Below the pieces are notes generated by a model. That model was not told the DNA's origin. It searched no databases and saw only the letters and a list, made by a program, of their open reading frames with translations. Shown piece after piece: positions 7,980 to 17,439 of a stretch of 64,000 bases of DNA; the stretch's first letter is position 1; each line of letters opens with the position of its first letter. The DNA lies in NCBI RefSeq assembly GCF_003287895.1, contig NZ_CP030280.1, forward strand, positions 1,371,501 to 1,435,500, in the 5' to 3' direction. The DNA is from Blautia argi. Its GTDB lineage: Bacteria; Bacillota; Clostridia; Lachnospirales; Lachnospiraceae. A program made the position numbers and the translations under genes.

Positions 7980-10519
7980 ATATTTGCCGGAAGCTGGTTT
8001 TCTGCCAGATAAAAACCCATAAAAAAATCAGTATCTTGTCGGTTCTTACGGTTTTTTTGATTAGTATGGTCTATACCCTGCTGTTTCAGTTTCAGAGTGG
8101 AGAGGAGCAGGCTTATCATTTAAAATATCAGAAGGAATTTGGTTCAAAAAGCCAGATTGTATACCGGAATCTGACAAAGGAGCAGGCGGATTTGCTGGAA
8201 GAGCAGGAAAACATCAAAAATCTTGTCCGGCTGCAGCCTGCCGGGTATTTTGGAGGAGAAATACTGGAATACAGACAGCCTTTCCTGGCTGCTGAGGACA
8301 GTGGATATGCGGAATCGGTTTTTGCCATGCCGGAAACAGGACGTATGCCGCAAAAGGCGGGGGAAATTGCACTGGATACTATAACTCTGGATTCTCTGGG
8401 ATTACCCCATGAACTCGGAACTGTGTTTACGGCAGAATGGACAAAGTGGGGAGAAGAGGAAACGCAAAAGACTGAGTTTACGCTGTGCGGCTTTTGGAAA
8501 GGGGAGGTTATCCAGGGAGAAGCCTATGCCTGGATTTCAGAGGATATGGCAGAAGCACTTGTCCCCGGATACAGAGAAACACAAGCAGGAAATCAGATTG
8601 TGGGAATGGATATTTTTAATCCCCGCAGCCTGTCAAAAAGGGCAGACTTAATGGCAGAGGCAGCAGGGATTTCCCGGGAACAGCTGCAGATAAATGCAGA
8701 CCACCATGAACAAAACATAGAAAAGATAAAAGAAAAACTCAGTTCTTATCTGATATTTATCTGCTTTGCTTTTGCAGCGGGTTTTTTGATGTTACACAGT
8801 ATTTTCCTTATATCCAGACAGGAGAGAGAGGAGAACCTGGCTTCCATGAAGTCCCTTGGTATGACGCCCCGACAGACCCTGTATTTCAGTATGGGGCATA
8901 TGCTCTGGGTTTGTGCGGCAGGAATTCCTCTGGGGTGTCTGGCAGGAGGGATTTTGTTTCAGGGAGTGGGAAATACTTTGCTGGAGGTACTTACAAAAAG
9001 CAATCCTCAGCTTTCCGGATTTTCTGGTTTTTCTGTTTTAAAGGGCGGTATACTGGGCATTTTGACTGCAGGGATTGCTGTTCTTTATGATTATCGAAAG
9101 CTGTTTTTTCTCACCCCGGTACAGATTCTGGAGCATGGAAGCAGCAGAAGAGGGAAACGGAAATCCTGGAAACAGGTAAGCCTTTTGCGTATGGCATGGG
9201 TGTCTGTCCGGGAAGGAAAGGGCGGTTTTCTGGTTTCGGTGCTTTTGCTGTTTTTGGCGTCTTTGCTGCTTTGCGGGACCTATATTCGTTATATCAGTTA
9301 TGATGCAGACTATTATCTGGAGGAAATGGCAGTCAGTGATTATACCATTGCAGACCCGTCCTGTTCTTCGGAAATCCAGAGGTATAATGAGGGGGCAGGC
9401 GATCTGAAAAAAGAGCTTTCTCAAAAGCTGCAAGGGCTTCCGGGAGTGGAAGATTTTGGAGAAAGTCTGTCCCATGAAGTAGAACTTACTGCAGATGAAA
9501 CCCTGTATCAGACCATTACAAGGTTTTATCATGGCCCCTGTGAGTGGGACGAAACCATGAGCCGTAAAGAGAGTATGGCAGGAGATTTTGCCTGGACAGA
9601 AGGGTTTGAGAAATTTGAAAAAGAAAAGACATATACAAGTGTGCTGTACGGGACAGAGGGGTATGCGCTGGACTTTATGACCATGCCCCATTATGTTTTG
9701 GACGGAACCTTTGATGCAGAAAAATATGCTTCCGGGGATTATGTTATAGCCGTGGGAGCTTCTGCAGAGGCATGGATTTCCGCAGCGCCTGCAGGAAGTC
9801 GGATTGACATAGGAGATAAAACTTTTACCGTGCTGATGACTGTGCAGGACCCCGGTTTGTTTTTAAGAGGAAGAAACAGTAAGGATACAGCCTTTTCTTT
9901 GAATTATCTTATGCCGCCTCAGGCGCTTAGAGCCTTATTTCCGGATATTCCCGTTCGGCAAATCAATTTTAACCTGCCAAAAGAATACCGGAAAGCAGTG
10001 GAAGAAGTGTTAAAGCCTTATGAAGAGCAGGGAGAAATTTTTGTAGAGCGGAGAACAGAGAGGGTAAGAGAATTTTCAAGAGATACGTTCGTGGCAATTT
10101 CTGTGCAGTTGGTTATTGGGCTTTTTTTGCTTTTAATTGCTGTCCTGAATTATGGGAATGTGATGCTCAGTCGTATGATACTGCGAAAAAAATCCTTTGC
10201 CCTGTATCAGGGGCTTGGCATGAGCGCCTCCGGGGTAAGACGCATGGTGCTGTATGAGGGGCTTTTCTACAGCATCGGCTCCATGCTCAGCGTTTTTCCG
10301 GCAGTGGCTTTGTTTTTGCAGTATATCATGCCCAAGTATTATGAATCAGACGCAGCCTATGTCCATTCCATAGATTGGGCGGTCAGCTACGAATTTTCAG
10401 TGCTGCCGCTGCTCTTTATCGGAATACTTTTGCTGTTTCTTTCTGTTTTCCTGCCGCAGGCTTGTCTTACAGGAATGGAAAAAGAAAGTATCACAGAGCG
10501 GCTGCGAAGTCCGGAGTAA
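7961..10519 (+). CDS. FtsX-like permease of ABC transporter (first pair)
   Basis: An 852-residue membrane protein with an N-terminal helix (ILSVLTVFLISMVYTLLFQF), a large extracytoplasmic domain, a cluster of helices around residues 260-380, a second extracytoplasmic domain and a final helix set. This is the duplicated FtsX layout. Short cytoplasmic loops such as SMKSLGMTPRQTLYFSMGH are characteristic. It ends before a strong terminator, so this pair and the two-component genes form one transcription unit. It shares architecture and TLCGFW-type segments with the second permease downstream, implying duplication of the pair. Confidence 0.88.
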   Translation: MENNNLNICRKLVFCQIKTHKKISILSVLTVFLISMVYTLLFQFQSGEEQAYHLKYQKEFGSKSQIVYRNLTKEQADLLEEQENIKNLVRLQPAGYFGGEILEYRQPFLAAEDSGYAESVFAMPETGRMPQKAGEIALDTITLDSLGLPHELGTVFTAEWTKWGEEETQKTEFTLCGFWKGEVIQGEAYAWISEDMAEALVPGYRETQAGNQIVGMDIFNPRSLSKRADLMAEAAGISREQLQINADHHEQNIEKIKEKLSSYLIFICFAFAAGFLMLHSIFLISRQEREENLASMKSLGMTPRQTLYFSMGHMLWVCAAGIPLGCLAGGILFQGVGNTLLEVLTKSNPQLSGFSGFSVLKGGILGILTAGIAVLYDYRKLFFLTPVQILEHGSSRRGKRKSWKQVSLLRMAWVSVREGKGGFLVSVLLLFLASLLLCGTYIRYISYDADYYLEEMAVSDYTIADPSCSSEIQRYNEGAGDLKKELSQKLQGLPGVEDFGESLSHEVELTADETLYQTITRFYHGPCEWDETMSRKESMAGDFAWTEGFEKFEKEKTYTSVLYGTEGYALDFMTMPHYVLDGTFDAEKYASGDYVIAVGASAEAWISAAPAGSRIDIGDKTFTVLMTVQDPGLFLRGRNSKDTAFSLNYLMPPQALRALFPDIPVRQINFNLPKEYRKAVEEVLKPYEEQGEIFVERRTERVREFSRDTFVAISVQLVIGLFLLLIAVLNYGNVMLSRMILRKKSFALYQGLGMSASGVRRMVLYEGLFYSIGSMLSVFPAVALFLQYIMPKYYESDAAYVHSIDWAVSYEFSVLPLLFIGILLLFLSVFLPQACLTGMEKESITERLRSPE

Positions 10520-10529
10520 AAGAAAAAAA

Positions 10530-10574
10530 GGCATATTTTTGTAATGGGAAATGTTACAAAAATGTGCCTTTTTT
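10530..10574 (+). terminator. Rho-independent terminator
   Basis: Arms GGCATATTTTTGTAA (10530-10544) and TTACAAAAATGTGCC (10554-10568) pair with one mismatch and are followed by a T-run. It closes the upstream two-component/ABC transcription unit. Confidence 0.85.
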
Positions 10575-10635
10575 GTGCTTTGATTGAGATTTGCGTCTGT
10601 TAGACTGTAAGTATCAAAAAAAGGAGGAAAAACAT

Positions 10636-11307
10636 ATGGAAGCTATTTTACAGGTGCGAAATCTGAAAAAATATTACGGAAAAGGAGATACTCTGGTAAA
10701 GGCTTTGGACGGAGTGAATCTGGATATAGAGGCAGGAAAATTTACCGCAATTATCGGAAGCTCAGGCAGCGGAAAAAGCACCCTTTTAAATATGCTGGGC
10801 GGTCTGGACCGCCCCACTTCAGGAAGCATTAAAGTGGGACATACGGAGCTTTCCGAGTTAAACAGCGAGGAAGCCACCGTGTTTCGCCGTCAGCAGATAG
10901 GCTTTGTCTTCCAGAATTACAATCTGGTGCCGGTGTTAAATGTGTGGGAGAATATTATTTTTCCGGTTGCCATAGACGGAAAAAAACCGGACAAAAAATT
11001 TATTATGCAGGTAGTGAAGCTTCTGGGATTGGAAAAAAAGCTGGACGGTATGCCGAATCAGCTTTCCGGAGGACAGCAGCAGAGAGTGGCCATTGCACGG
11101 GCGCTGGCTTCTAAGCCCTCTATTGTCTTAGCCGATGAGCCTACCGGAAACTTAGACACGAAGACCAGTGACGATGTAATCGGACTTTTGAAAATGACGG
11201 GAAAAGAGTTTCACCAGACCATTGTGATGATTACCCACAATCCGGAAATTGCGCAAATGGCGGATTGCATTGTCCGTATAGAAGACGGAAAGCTGGTACA
11301 GCAGTAG
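10636..11307 (+). CDS. ABC transporter ATP-binding protein (second pair)
   Basis: Closely similar to the ATPase at 7.3 kb: the N-terminal [20 protein letters not shown] block parallels it. Walker [11 protein letters not shown]-loop [10 protein letters not shown], signature [10 protein letters not shown], Walker [13 protein letters not shown] and ITHN are all intact. The ATG at 10636 follows AAAGGAGGAAA; the open frame extends upstream without a good start. It forms an operon with the permease 11 bases downstream and has its own promoter region after the 10.53 kb terminator. Confidence 0.93.
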   Translation: MEAILQVRNLKKYYGKGDTLVKALDGVNLDIEAGKFTAIIGSSGSGKSTLLNMLGGLDRPTSGSIKVGHTELSELNSEEATVFRRQQIGFVFQNYNLVPVLNVWENIIFPVAIDGKKPDKKFIMQVVKLLGLEKKLDGMPNQLSGGQQQRVAIARALASKPSIVLADEPTGNLDTKTSDDVIGLLKMTGKEFHQTIVMITHNPEIAQMADCIVRIEDGKLVQQ

Positions 11308-11318
11308 AGGAGGGCATT

Positions 11319-13859
11319 ATGAAGAAAAACAGTCTTATGAAAACCCTGACCAATCGGGTCTTTCGTCAAAATAAGGGGCGCAATTTTGTAGCGGTTTTTG
11401 CCATTCTTTTAACCACCCTGATGTTCACAACTCTATTTGTGCTGGCACAAAGCATCAGTGAAAATATGGTGGTTATGAATTTCCGGCAGTCCGGGTACGA
11501 TGCACAGGCCTCTTTTAAACAGATTACAGAAGAGGAAGTAAAGAAAATCAAAAACCATGAAGAGGTCAAAGAAGTGGGAGAGAGTCTTGTGCTGGGACTG
11601 GCAGAAAATGAAAAGCTGGCAGGACGTCAGGTGGAAATCCGCTGGGCAGATGAGTTGTACGCTTCTCATTCTTTTGCTGCGCCAGTAACCGGGCATATGC
11701 CGGAAAAGGAAAACGAGGTGGCAGTGGGCGTGGAGGTGCTGGACAGACTGGGAATCCCTCATAAACTGGGAGAAAAGGTGACGCTGCAGTGGCGTAAGGA
11801 CCTTCAAAGCTTTGAGGTAACAGAAAGCACCTTTACGCTCTGCGGATTCTGGGACGACAATATGTCCTCTTATGCCAGCTATGCCTGGGTGAGCAAAGAA
11901 TTTGCACAGGAAATGATAAAAGGCGTGGAGAATCCCAAGGACCAGATATTGGGAACGCGTATGGCACAGGTGCATTTAAAAAGCACGAAAAACATAGAAG
12001 ATACCATGAACAGGATTTTAGGAGATACAGGTCTGGAAAATCTGGAATATGGGGTAAACCTGGCCTATTCTCCGGAAATGGGTGTACAGGCGGTACAGGA
12101 GAGTCTTCCCATGTATGCGAGCATGCTTCTGGTATTTGTGGCAGGATATCTGATTATTTACAATATTTTCCAAATTTCCGTTTCCGCAGATATCCAATTC
12201 TACGGAAAACTGAAAACTCTGGGAACCACGAAAAAACAGATTAAGAAGCTGATTTACGGACAGGCCAACCGTCTTTGTCTGATAGGAATTCCTCTGGGGC
12301 TGCTTTTAGGCTGGCTTTTGGGCAAGAAACTGGTACCGGCTCTGATAAGCTGGGCAGAGGGGACGGCAGTGGTTTCTGTAAATCCCTTAATTTTCCTTGG
12401 CTCCGCTGTGTTTGCCTGGCTTACGGTTATGATTTCCTGTCTGCGTCCGGCAAGAATTGCAGGTAAAATTTCTCCTGTAGAAGCCCTTCGTTATTGCGAC
12501 GCAGAAACCAGGACAAAAAAGAAGAAGAAAAAACGTCCTCAAACCGTAACAGTTGCACAGATGGCATGGGCGAATCTTTGGAGGAACAAAAAACGAACCG
12601 TAACCGTACTGCTTTCGCTGACCCTGGCGCTGGTTCTGCTGTCTGCCTTTTATGCCAAAAATGCGGCTTTTGATATGAATATATATCTGGAAGAGCTGGC
12701 GATTGCAGATTTTCAGTTTGACGATGCTGACAGTGAGGAGCGGGTAAACGGATATGACCCGCTTGAAAGTACCGTTGATGAAGCGCTTTTGGAAAAGCTG
12801 CGGAAGCTTCCCGGTAAAACAGGGGAAGGGCGGGCTTATTCACGGGAAATTTCCATGACGCTTAGCGACAATGCAGTAAAAAACATGAAAAATTATTATA
12901 CCGCGGAAGTTCTGCAGGAATGGGCTTCCTATGACAAGGCAGGGGCAGAGGGCTGTGAGCAGGCCATGGAAACAAAAGAAGTAAGAGCAGAAATCTGGGG
13001 AATTGAGGGGATTCCTCTGGAAAGCCAGACAAAGGAATCCTATCTTTTAAACGGAACTTTTGACAAAGACAAATTTGCCACAGGAAAATATATTCTGGCA
13101 GAGGGGCCGGGCACAGAAGAAAAGGGAGTTACCATGCCGACTTATTCGGTAGGAGAAAAGGTAGAAATTCAGGGAGAAACCTTTGAAGTTATGGCTGTGA
13201 CTGCGCCGTTGGTATCTGTAACAGAGGGAGCCAGCGAGAAAGGAAATAAAAACGGATACAGTATGAAATTTCTGCTGCCTGCAGATGTATTTTCCGGACT
13301 CTGGCCGGACAGTACCGTGAGAAAATTCTATGTAAATGTAGACACAGAGAAGGTACTGGAAGCAGAAGAACAGGTGCAGGCGTATCTGAGGGAAACCGGA
13401 AATTCCTCTAATCTCACCTCTAAAAATACCATAGCGCAGCAATATGAAAAAGAAACCAGATCCTCGGCTGTGATGGGAAATGCCATCAGTATTATCATTG
13501 CTATTGTGGGGATTCTGAACTTTATCAACAGCATGGTAACCTCTGTAGTCAGCCGCAGAAAAGAATTTGCCATGATTCAAAGCGTGGGTATGGGCAAAAA
13601 ACAGCTGCGGAAAATGCTGGTTTTGGAAGGACTCTATTATGCAGGACTGACGCTAACCGCTTCCTATCTTTTCAGCAGCCTTGTGGTTGGAATTGTTATT
13701 CGCGGCATGACGCAGGGAGGCATGACAAGCTTTCATTTTACCCTGTTTCCATTGGTAATATGTACCCCTCTTCTGGTGGCTTTTGCAGTGGCAGTGCCGT
13801 ATTTCTGTTTCAGAAATCTGGAGAAGCAGAGCCTGGTGGAACGGCTGCGGAATGAGTAA
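11319..13859 (+). CDS. FtsX-like permease of ABC transporter (second pair)
   Basis: An 846-residue paralogue of the first permease with the same order of elements: N-terminal helix (AVFAILLTTLMFTTLFVLAQ), extracytoplasmic domain with FTLCGFWDDN, central helices, second extracytoplasmic domain, and terminal helices including SIIIAIVGILNFINSMV and RRKEFAMIQSVGMGKKQL. The start at 11319 has GGAGGG directly upstream; the frame is open further 5' but overlaps the ATPase. Substrate unknown; context suggests peptide or lipid-linked envelope stress. Confidence 0.88.
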   Translation: MKKNSLMKTLTNRVFRQNKGRNFVAVFAILLTTLMFTTLFVLAQSISENMVVMNFRQSGYDAQASFKQITEEEVKKIKNHEEVKEVGESLVLGLAENEKLAGRQVEIRWADELYASHSFAAPVTGHMPEKENEVAVGVEVLDRLGIPHKLGEKVTLQWRKDLQSFEVTESTFTLCGFWDDNMSSYASYAWVSKEFAQEMIKGVENPKDQILGTRMAQVHLKSTKNIEDTMNRILGDTGLENLEYGVNLAYSPEMGVQAVQESLPMYASMLLVFVAGYLIIYNIFQISVSADIQFYGKLKTLGTTKKQIKKLIYGQANRLCLIGIPLGLLLGWLLGKKLVPALISWAEGTAVVSVNPLIFLGSAVFAWLTVMISCLRPARIAGKISPVEALRYCDAETRTKKKKKKRPQTVTVAQMAWANLWRNKKRTVTVLLSLTLALVLLSAFYAKNAAFDMNIYLEELAIADFQFDDADSEERVNGYDPLESTVDEALLEKLRKLPGKTGEGRAYSREISMTLSDNAVKNMKNYYTAEVLQEWASYDKAGAEGCEQAMETKEVRAEIWGIEGIPLESQTKESYLLNGTFDKDKFATGKYILAEGPGTEEKGVTMPTYSVGEKVEIQGETFEVMAVTAPLVSVTEGASEKGNKNGYSMKFLLPADVFSGLWPDSTVRKFYVNVDTEKVLEAEEQVQAYLRETGNSSNLTSKNTIAQQYEKETRSSAVMGNAISIIIAIVGILNFINSMVTSVVSRRKEFAMIQSVGMGKKQLRKMLVLEGLYYAGLTLTASYLFSSLVVGIVIRGMTQGGMTSFHFTLFPLVICTPLLVAFAVAVPYFCFRNLEKQSLVERLRNE

Positions 13860-13868
13860 AAGAAACAG

Positions 13869-13897
13869 GTGACTTTACCACTTCTTAGTGCTATAAT
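13869..13897 (+). promoter_or_regulatory. Promoter of aspartokinase gene
   Basis: GTGACT (13869-13874), a 17-base spacer and TATAAT (13892-13897). The 5' leader to the ATG at 13932 is under 30 nt, too short for a lysine riboswitch. Confidence 0.6.
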
Positions 13898-13931
13898 GAA
13901 GTTCAGAAATACAGACAGAGGAGAAGAACTT

Positions 13932-15143
13932 ATGCTTGCAGTAATGAAATTCGGCGGAAGTTCTGTGGCAGATTTAGAGAAAATCAGAAATGTGGCAGAA
14001 CGATGTATTAAGAAGTGGAAGGAAGGAAATCAGGTTATCGTAGTGCTTTCTGCTATGGGAAAGACCACAGACGGGCTGATTGGTCAGGCACACCAGATTG
14101 CAGATATGCCCTCCAGAAGAGAAATGGATATGCTGCTGTCCACAGGAGAACAGGTATCCGTGTCCCTTATGGCCATGACCATGCTCAAAATGGGTGTGCC
14201 GGCGATTTCTTTAAATGCCTGGCAGGTGGCTATGCATACAACATCTGCTTATCAGAATGCAAAATTAAAGAGAATTGACACAGAGCGTATTCAAAAAGAG
14301 CTGGATTCCAATAAAATTGTAGTGGTGACCGGCTTTCAGGGAATCAATAAATATGATGATGTAACAACTCTTGGAAGAGGCGGTTCAGATACCACAGCCG
14401 TTGCCCTTGCAGCAGCTATGAACGCAGATGTCTGTGAGATTTATACAGATGTGGACGGCGTATACAGCGCAGACCCCCGAATTGTTCCGAATGCCAGAAA
14501 AATGGACGAAGTGACCTACGAGGAAATGCTGGAGTTTGCTTCTCTTGGGGCAAAGGTACTGCATAACCGCTGTGTAGAAATGGCAAGAAGGTACAATGTG
14601 AAACTGGTAGTAAAATCCAGTATGAGTGAGGAAGAGGGAACAGTTGTAAAGGAGAGTACAAAAATGGAAAAAATGCTCATAAGCGGTGTGGCAACAGACA
14701 AAAATATTGCGAAAATTACAGTGGCAGGTATGAAAGACGATCCGGAAAGCACCTTCCGTCTTTTAAATCTTCTGGCAAAGCATGGAATGAATATTGATGT
14801 GATGATTCAGTCTTTGGAAAAGGACGGAACAAAAACCCTGACCTTTACCATTGCAAGACCGGATATGCTCATGGCAGCAGAGCTTTTAAAGCAGCATGGA
14901 GATGTGCTGGGCAGGGTAGATATCAGTTGTGAAGAAGACGTGGCAAAGGTTTCCGTGGTAGGCGCAGGCGTCAGCTCTAATCCGGGCGTGGCGGCAAAAA
15001 TGTTTGAAGCGCTTTCTGATGCGGGGATTAATACAGATATGATTACCACTTCTGAAATCCGCATCACGGCTGTGATTGCAGAAGATGAGGCAGAGGCAGC
15101 TATGCGGGTCGTACATGATCGATTTGCGGCAGAGTGGGAATGA
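13932..15143 (+). CDS. lysC: Aspartate kinase
   Basis: A 403-residue enzyme that phosphorylates aspartate, the first step to lysine, threonine, methionine and diaminopimelate. It begins with the diagnostic KFGGSSV nucleotide/substrate motif. The kinase domain also shows LLSTGEQVSVSLMA and VTGFQGI. Tandem ACT domains follow from about residue 260, with ISGVATDKNIAKITV and VSVVGAGVSSNPGVAAKMF. The family is feedback-regulated through these ACT domains. The ATG at 13932 follows GAGGAGAAG; the open frame runs 21 codons further upstream across the promoter. It stands alone between a promoter and a terminator. Confidence 0.95.
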   Translation: MLAVMKFGGSSVADLEKIRNVAERCIKKWKEGNQVIVVLSAMGKTTDGLIGQAHQIADMPSRREMDMLLSTGEQVSVSLMAMTMLKMGVPAISLNAWQVAMHTTSAYQNAKLKRIDTERIQKELDSNKIVVVTGFQGINKYDDVTTLGRGGSDTTAVALAAAMNADVCEIYTDVDGVYSADPRIVPNARKMDEVTYEEMLEFASLGAKVLHNRCVEMARRYNVKLVVKSSMSEEEGTVVKESTKMEKMLISGVATDKNIAKITVAGMKDDPESTFRLLNLLAKHGMNIDVMIQSLEKDGTKTLTFTIARPDMLMAAELLKQHGDVLGRVDISCEEDVAKVSVVGAGVSSNPGVAAKMFEALSDAGINTDMITTSEIRITAVIAEDEAEAAMRVVHDRFAAEWE

Positions 15144-15167
15144 GAGATAGGCAATAGGAACATACAG

Positions 15168-15235
15168 AGGGACTGTTTTATAAAATCCGGGAAGGGAATG
15201 AAACTTTCCCGGGGTATAAGGCAGTCCTTTTTTTA
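15168..15235 (+). terminator. Rho-independent terminator after aspartokinase
   Basis: AGGGACTG and CAGTCCTT form the outer stem, CCGGGAA and TTTCCCGG the inner stem, followed by seven T residues. Confidence 0.85.
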
Positions 15236-15313
15236 CTTTTGTGTCCTTATTTTATGAAAGAAAGCATGACACAGAAGCGCGTAGATGTTATACTTGAAAA
15301 AGGAGAAGAGGGC

Positions 15314-15394
15314 ATGGATATAAGTGTTTTGTTACTGTTGATATTTGGAGCTGTGCTGTTTGGCTGGGTGATTTTTTGTAAAATCCGTGCATAA
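15314..15394 (+). CDS. 26-residue single-span membrane peptide
   Basis: Reads MDISVLLLLIFGAVLFGWVI followed by FCKIRA. It is one hydrophobic helix with a short positively charged C-terminus, behind an AAAGGAGAAGAGGG ribosome site and a TATACT-like -10 box around 15290. The helix and initiation signals are clear; no family is recognised. It resembles in size and layout the small membrane regulators of transporters or kinases (KdpF-like length), but no partner is adjacent. The IS110 remnant starts just after it. Confidence 0.5.
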   Translation: MDISVLLLLIFGAVLFGWVIFCKIRA

Positions 15395-15409
15395 ATAACG
15401 TCTGTAAAG

Positions 15410-15880
15410 GCAGATTGCAAACAGTAAGCGCATTCTGATATTGATTTTTTTCACTTGAACGGCAGAAAACGAGTTTATAACGATACCTTGTGTATTCTCA
15501 GAGAATACGAATCTTTTTACAAGGGATATAACTGCCGCGAACAAGTCCAAGGCGGAACAAATCTCCAATCCATTTAGAATCTTTCGTATCGTCTTTATTA
15601 CCTTTGACAGCTTTTATCCATTTAGGGTTAGCGATTGATTGATGTCGTCTTCCGGAAGATTAAAGACAGGAATCCAGTATTTACCAGTAGATTCCATGCA
15701 GACATCATAACAGTTGTTTTCAAGAAGCCAGTTCTTGAATTGTAAAATAGAGTTGTTGAAAGTAGAGAAGCGTTTCTTTTGATAAGAAGGTTCAAAACCA
15801 TTGGTAGTTCTAATAATTGTGGCGATGAGAAAAGATTTGTGGACATCGACACCACAACAGGTTGGATAAGTAACTTTCAT
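15410..15880 (-). pseudogene. IS110-family transposase remnant
   Basis: The minus strand starts MKVTYPTCCGVDVHKSFLIA, the DEDD RuvC-like N-terminus of IS110 transposases, and continues through CMESTGKYWIPVFNL. The frame breaks near 15620. The next frame continues with ANPKWIKAVKGNKDD and DLFRLGLVRGSYIP, an in-frame TGA interrupts it near 15503, and similarity to the family fades around 15410 after NALTVCN. The C-terminal serine-containing domain is missing, so the element is dead. IS110 elements lack long terminal repeats, so no element ends can be defined. Confidence 0.8.
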
Positions 15881-16087
15881 AAGTCAGGCTCCTTTCGTAA
15901 AAGATAAGAAGCCATTGACTGAACTGCCACACAATTAAACGAAGGCGCTTAAACAATTCTTAGTGTACGGACTCGTAGTACCCCTTCCCGTGTTTTGTAG
16001 TATAGCTTCTTGAAACTATTATCGCACAGAGTAAGGACGTTGAAAATTTTTCATTACTATTTGTGCCGCCGACTGAAAGGCGGAGGA

Positions 16088-17227
16088 ATGGAGATTAAAA
16101 TGACAAAAAAGCAGATAACGAATATAGAAGTAAAAAAGAATAATCGAAACAGAATTTTTCGTTATATTCTGAAAAATGGGATAGTTTCCAATCCGGATAT
16201 TGCCTATCAACTGCAAATGAGTCTTCCTACAGTTACTCAGAATACAAAAGAATTTTTGGAAAGGGGAATTTTGCAGGAAGTGGGAGAGCTGGCTTCCACC
16301 GGGGGAAGACGGGCAAAGGGTTTAAAAGTCTGCGCGGACTTCCGTCTTGCAGCAGGAATGGATATTACAGGAAATCATGTGAGCATGCTTCTTTTGGATT
16401 TGCAGGGAAAGATTCTGGATTTTGTACGGTTTTCAAAGTCCTATGAAAAAGGGAAGGGGTATTATCTGGAACTGGCAGATATGCTGGAACAATTTCTGGA
16501 TAAAAACAATGTGGAAAGAGAACGGTTTCTGGGACTTGGAATTTCTTTCCCGGGGATTGTGAATTTTCAGAAAAATGCCATTACCTATTCCCATGTTCTG
16601 GGCGTAGAGTGGCTGCCCCTGGAAGAGGTCAGCAGCAGTTTTCCCTATCCCTGTTTTTTCTTAAACGATGCCAATGCAGGGGCTTATGCAGAGGGACTGC
16701 AGGCGGAAGACGGAGAAGAATTTTTTTATCTTTCTCTCAGCAATACTGTGGGAGGCGCTTTGTTTGCAAAGGGAGAACTTTCTCAGGGAAAAAATTTTCG
16801 CTGCGGAGAGGCGGGACATATGACGCTTGTTCCTGAGGGGGATTTATGTTATTGCGGAAAGAAAGGGTGTCTGGACGCGTATTGTTCTGCGAAGCGTCTG
16901 GCTGATAGCAAAGGCGGAAAGTTGGAGGAGTTTTTCTGCGCTTTAAAGACGGAAGAGGCGGAAGGCGAAGCGCTCTGGGAAGATTATACAGAGAAGCTGG
17001 CTCTGGCTGTGAATAATCTTCATATGATTTTAGATTGTGATATTGTACTGGGCGGCTATGTGGGCAGCTATCTGGAACCCTATCTGGATATGCTCTGGAA
17101 AAAAATTTATGAGAGGAATACCTTTGGGGAGAGCATGCCTTTTGTAAAAGCATGCCGCTATAAAAAAGGGGCGGCAGCTCTGGGGGCAGGTCTGAGAGTG
17201 ATAGAAAATTTTTTGGAAACTGTGTAA
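16088..17227 (+). CDS. ROK-family transcriptional repressor (NagC/XylR type)
   Basis: About 379 residues. The N-terminal winged helix (RNRIFRYILKNGIVSNPDIA, then MSLPTVTQNTKEFLERGIL) is followed by a sugar-kinase-like ROK domain with the zinc motif CYCGKKGCLDAYCS and the GEAGHMTL loop. Such proteins repress sugar-use genes until a sugar binds. The adjacent gene encodes a polyol dehydrogenase, a plausible target. Two starts are possible, 16088 and 16100, sharing the GGAGG region; the longer open frame upstream lacks a ribosome site. Confidence 0.88.
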   Translation: MEIKMTKKQITNIEVKKNNRNRIFRYILKNGIVSNPDIAYQLQMSLPTVTQNTKEFLERGILQEVGELASTGGRRAKGLKVCADFRLAAGMDITGNHVSMLLLDLQGKILDFVRFSKSYEKGKGYYLELADMLEQFLDKNNVERERFLGLGISFPGIVNFQKNAITYSHVLGVEWLPLEEVSSSFPYPCFFLNDANAGAYAEGLQAEDGEEFFYLSLSNTVGGALFAKGELSQGKNFRCGEAGHMTLVPEGDLCYCGKKGCLDAYCSAKRLADSKGGKLEEFFCALKTEEAEGEALWEDYTEKLALAVNNLHMILDCDIVLGGYVGSYLEPYLDMLWKKIYERNTFGESMPFVKACRYKKGAAALGAGLRVIENFLETV

Positions 17228-17302
17228 GCCAGTATTGTTCTTTATCTGAAACAAGACGTTGTAAGGACAAGAGAAGTTGGCCTTTCTTTGTATTCGATTT
17301 AG

Positions 17303-17352
17303 ATGCTGATGCATGGAAGCGTAAAAAGCGCTTTGTGCATCAGCATTTTTTC
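17303..17352 (+). terminator. Rho-independent terminator after ROK gene
   Basis: ATGCTGATGCA (17303-17313) pairs with TGCATCAGCAT (17336-17346), followed by six T residues. Confidence 0.85.
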
Positions 17353-17379
17353 TTGACTTTTTTTCCTGAACGTTATAAT
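17353..17379 (+). promoter_or_regulatory. Promoter of the dehydrogenase gene
   Basis: TTGACT (17353-17358) and TATAAT (17374-17379) with a 15-16 base spacer, immediately after the ROK terminator and upstream of the dehydrogenase. Confidence 0.5.
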
Positions 17380-17439
17380 ATAAACACATAGTAAAACTAT
17401 TTAATTAAGTGCAAAACAAAGAGAAGCGGAGGAAAAATC

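Noticed and set aside
9038-9691. 217-codon minus-strand frame inside the first FtsX permease
   Set aside because: Antisense to an intact permease, cysteine/histidine-rich shadow composition, no start signal.
13860-13931. Lysine riboswitch before aspartokinase
   Set aside because: The promoter lies at 13869-13897, so the leader is too short to hold one.
16737-17270. 177-codon minus-strand frame within the ROK gene
   Set aside because: Antisense shadow; the plus-strand ROK protein has intact motifs throughout.
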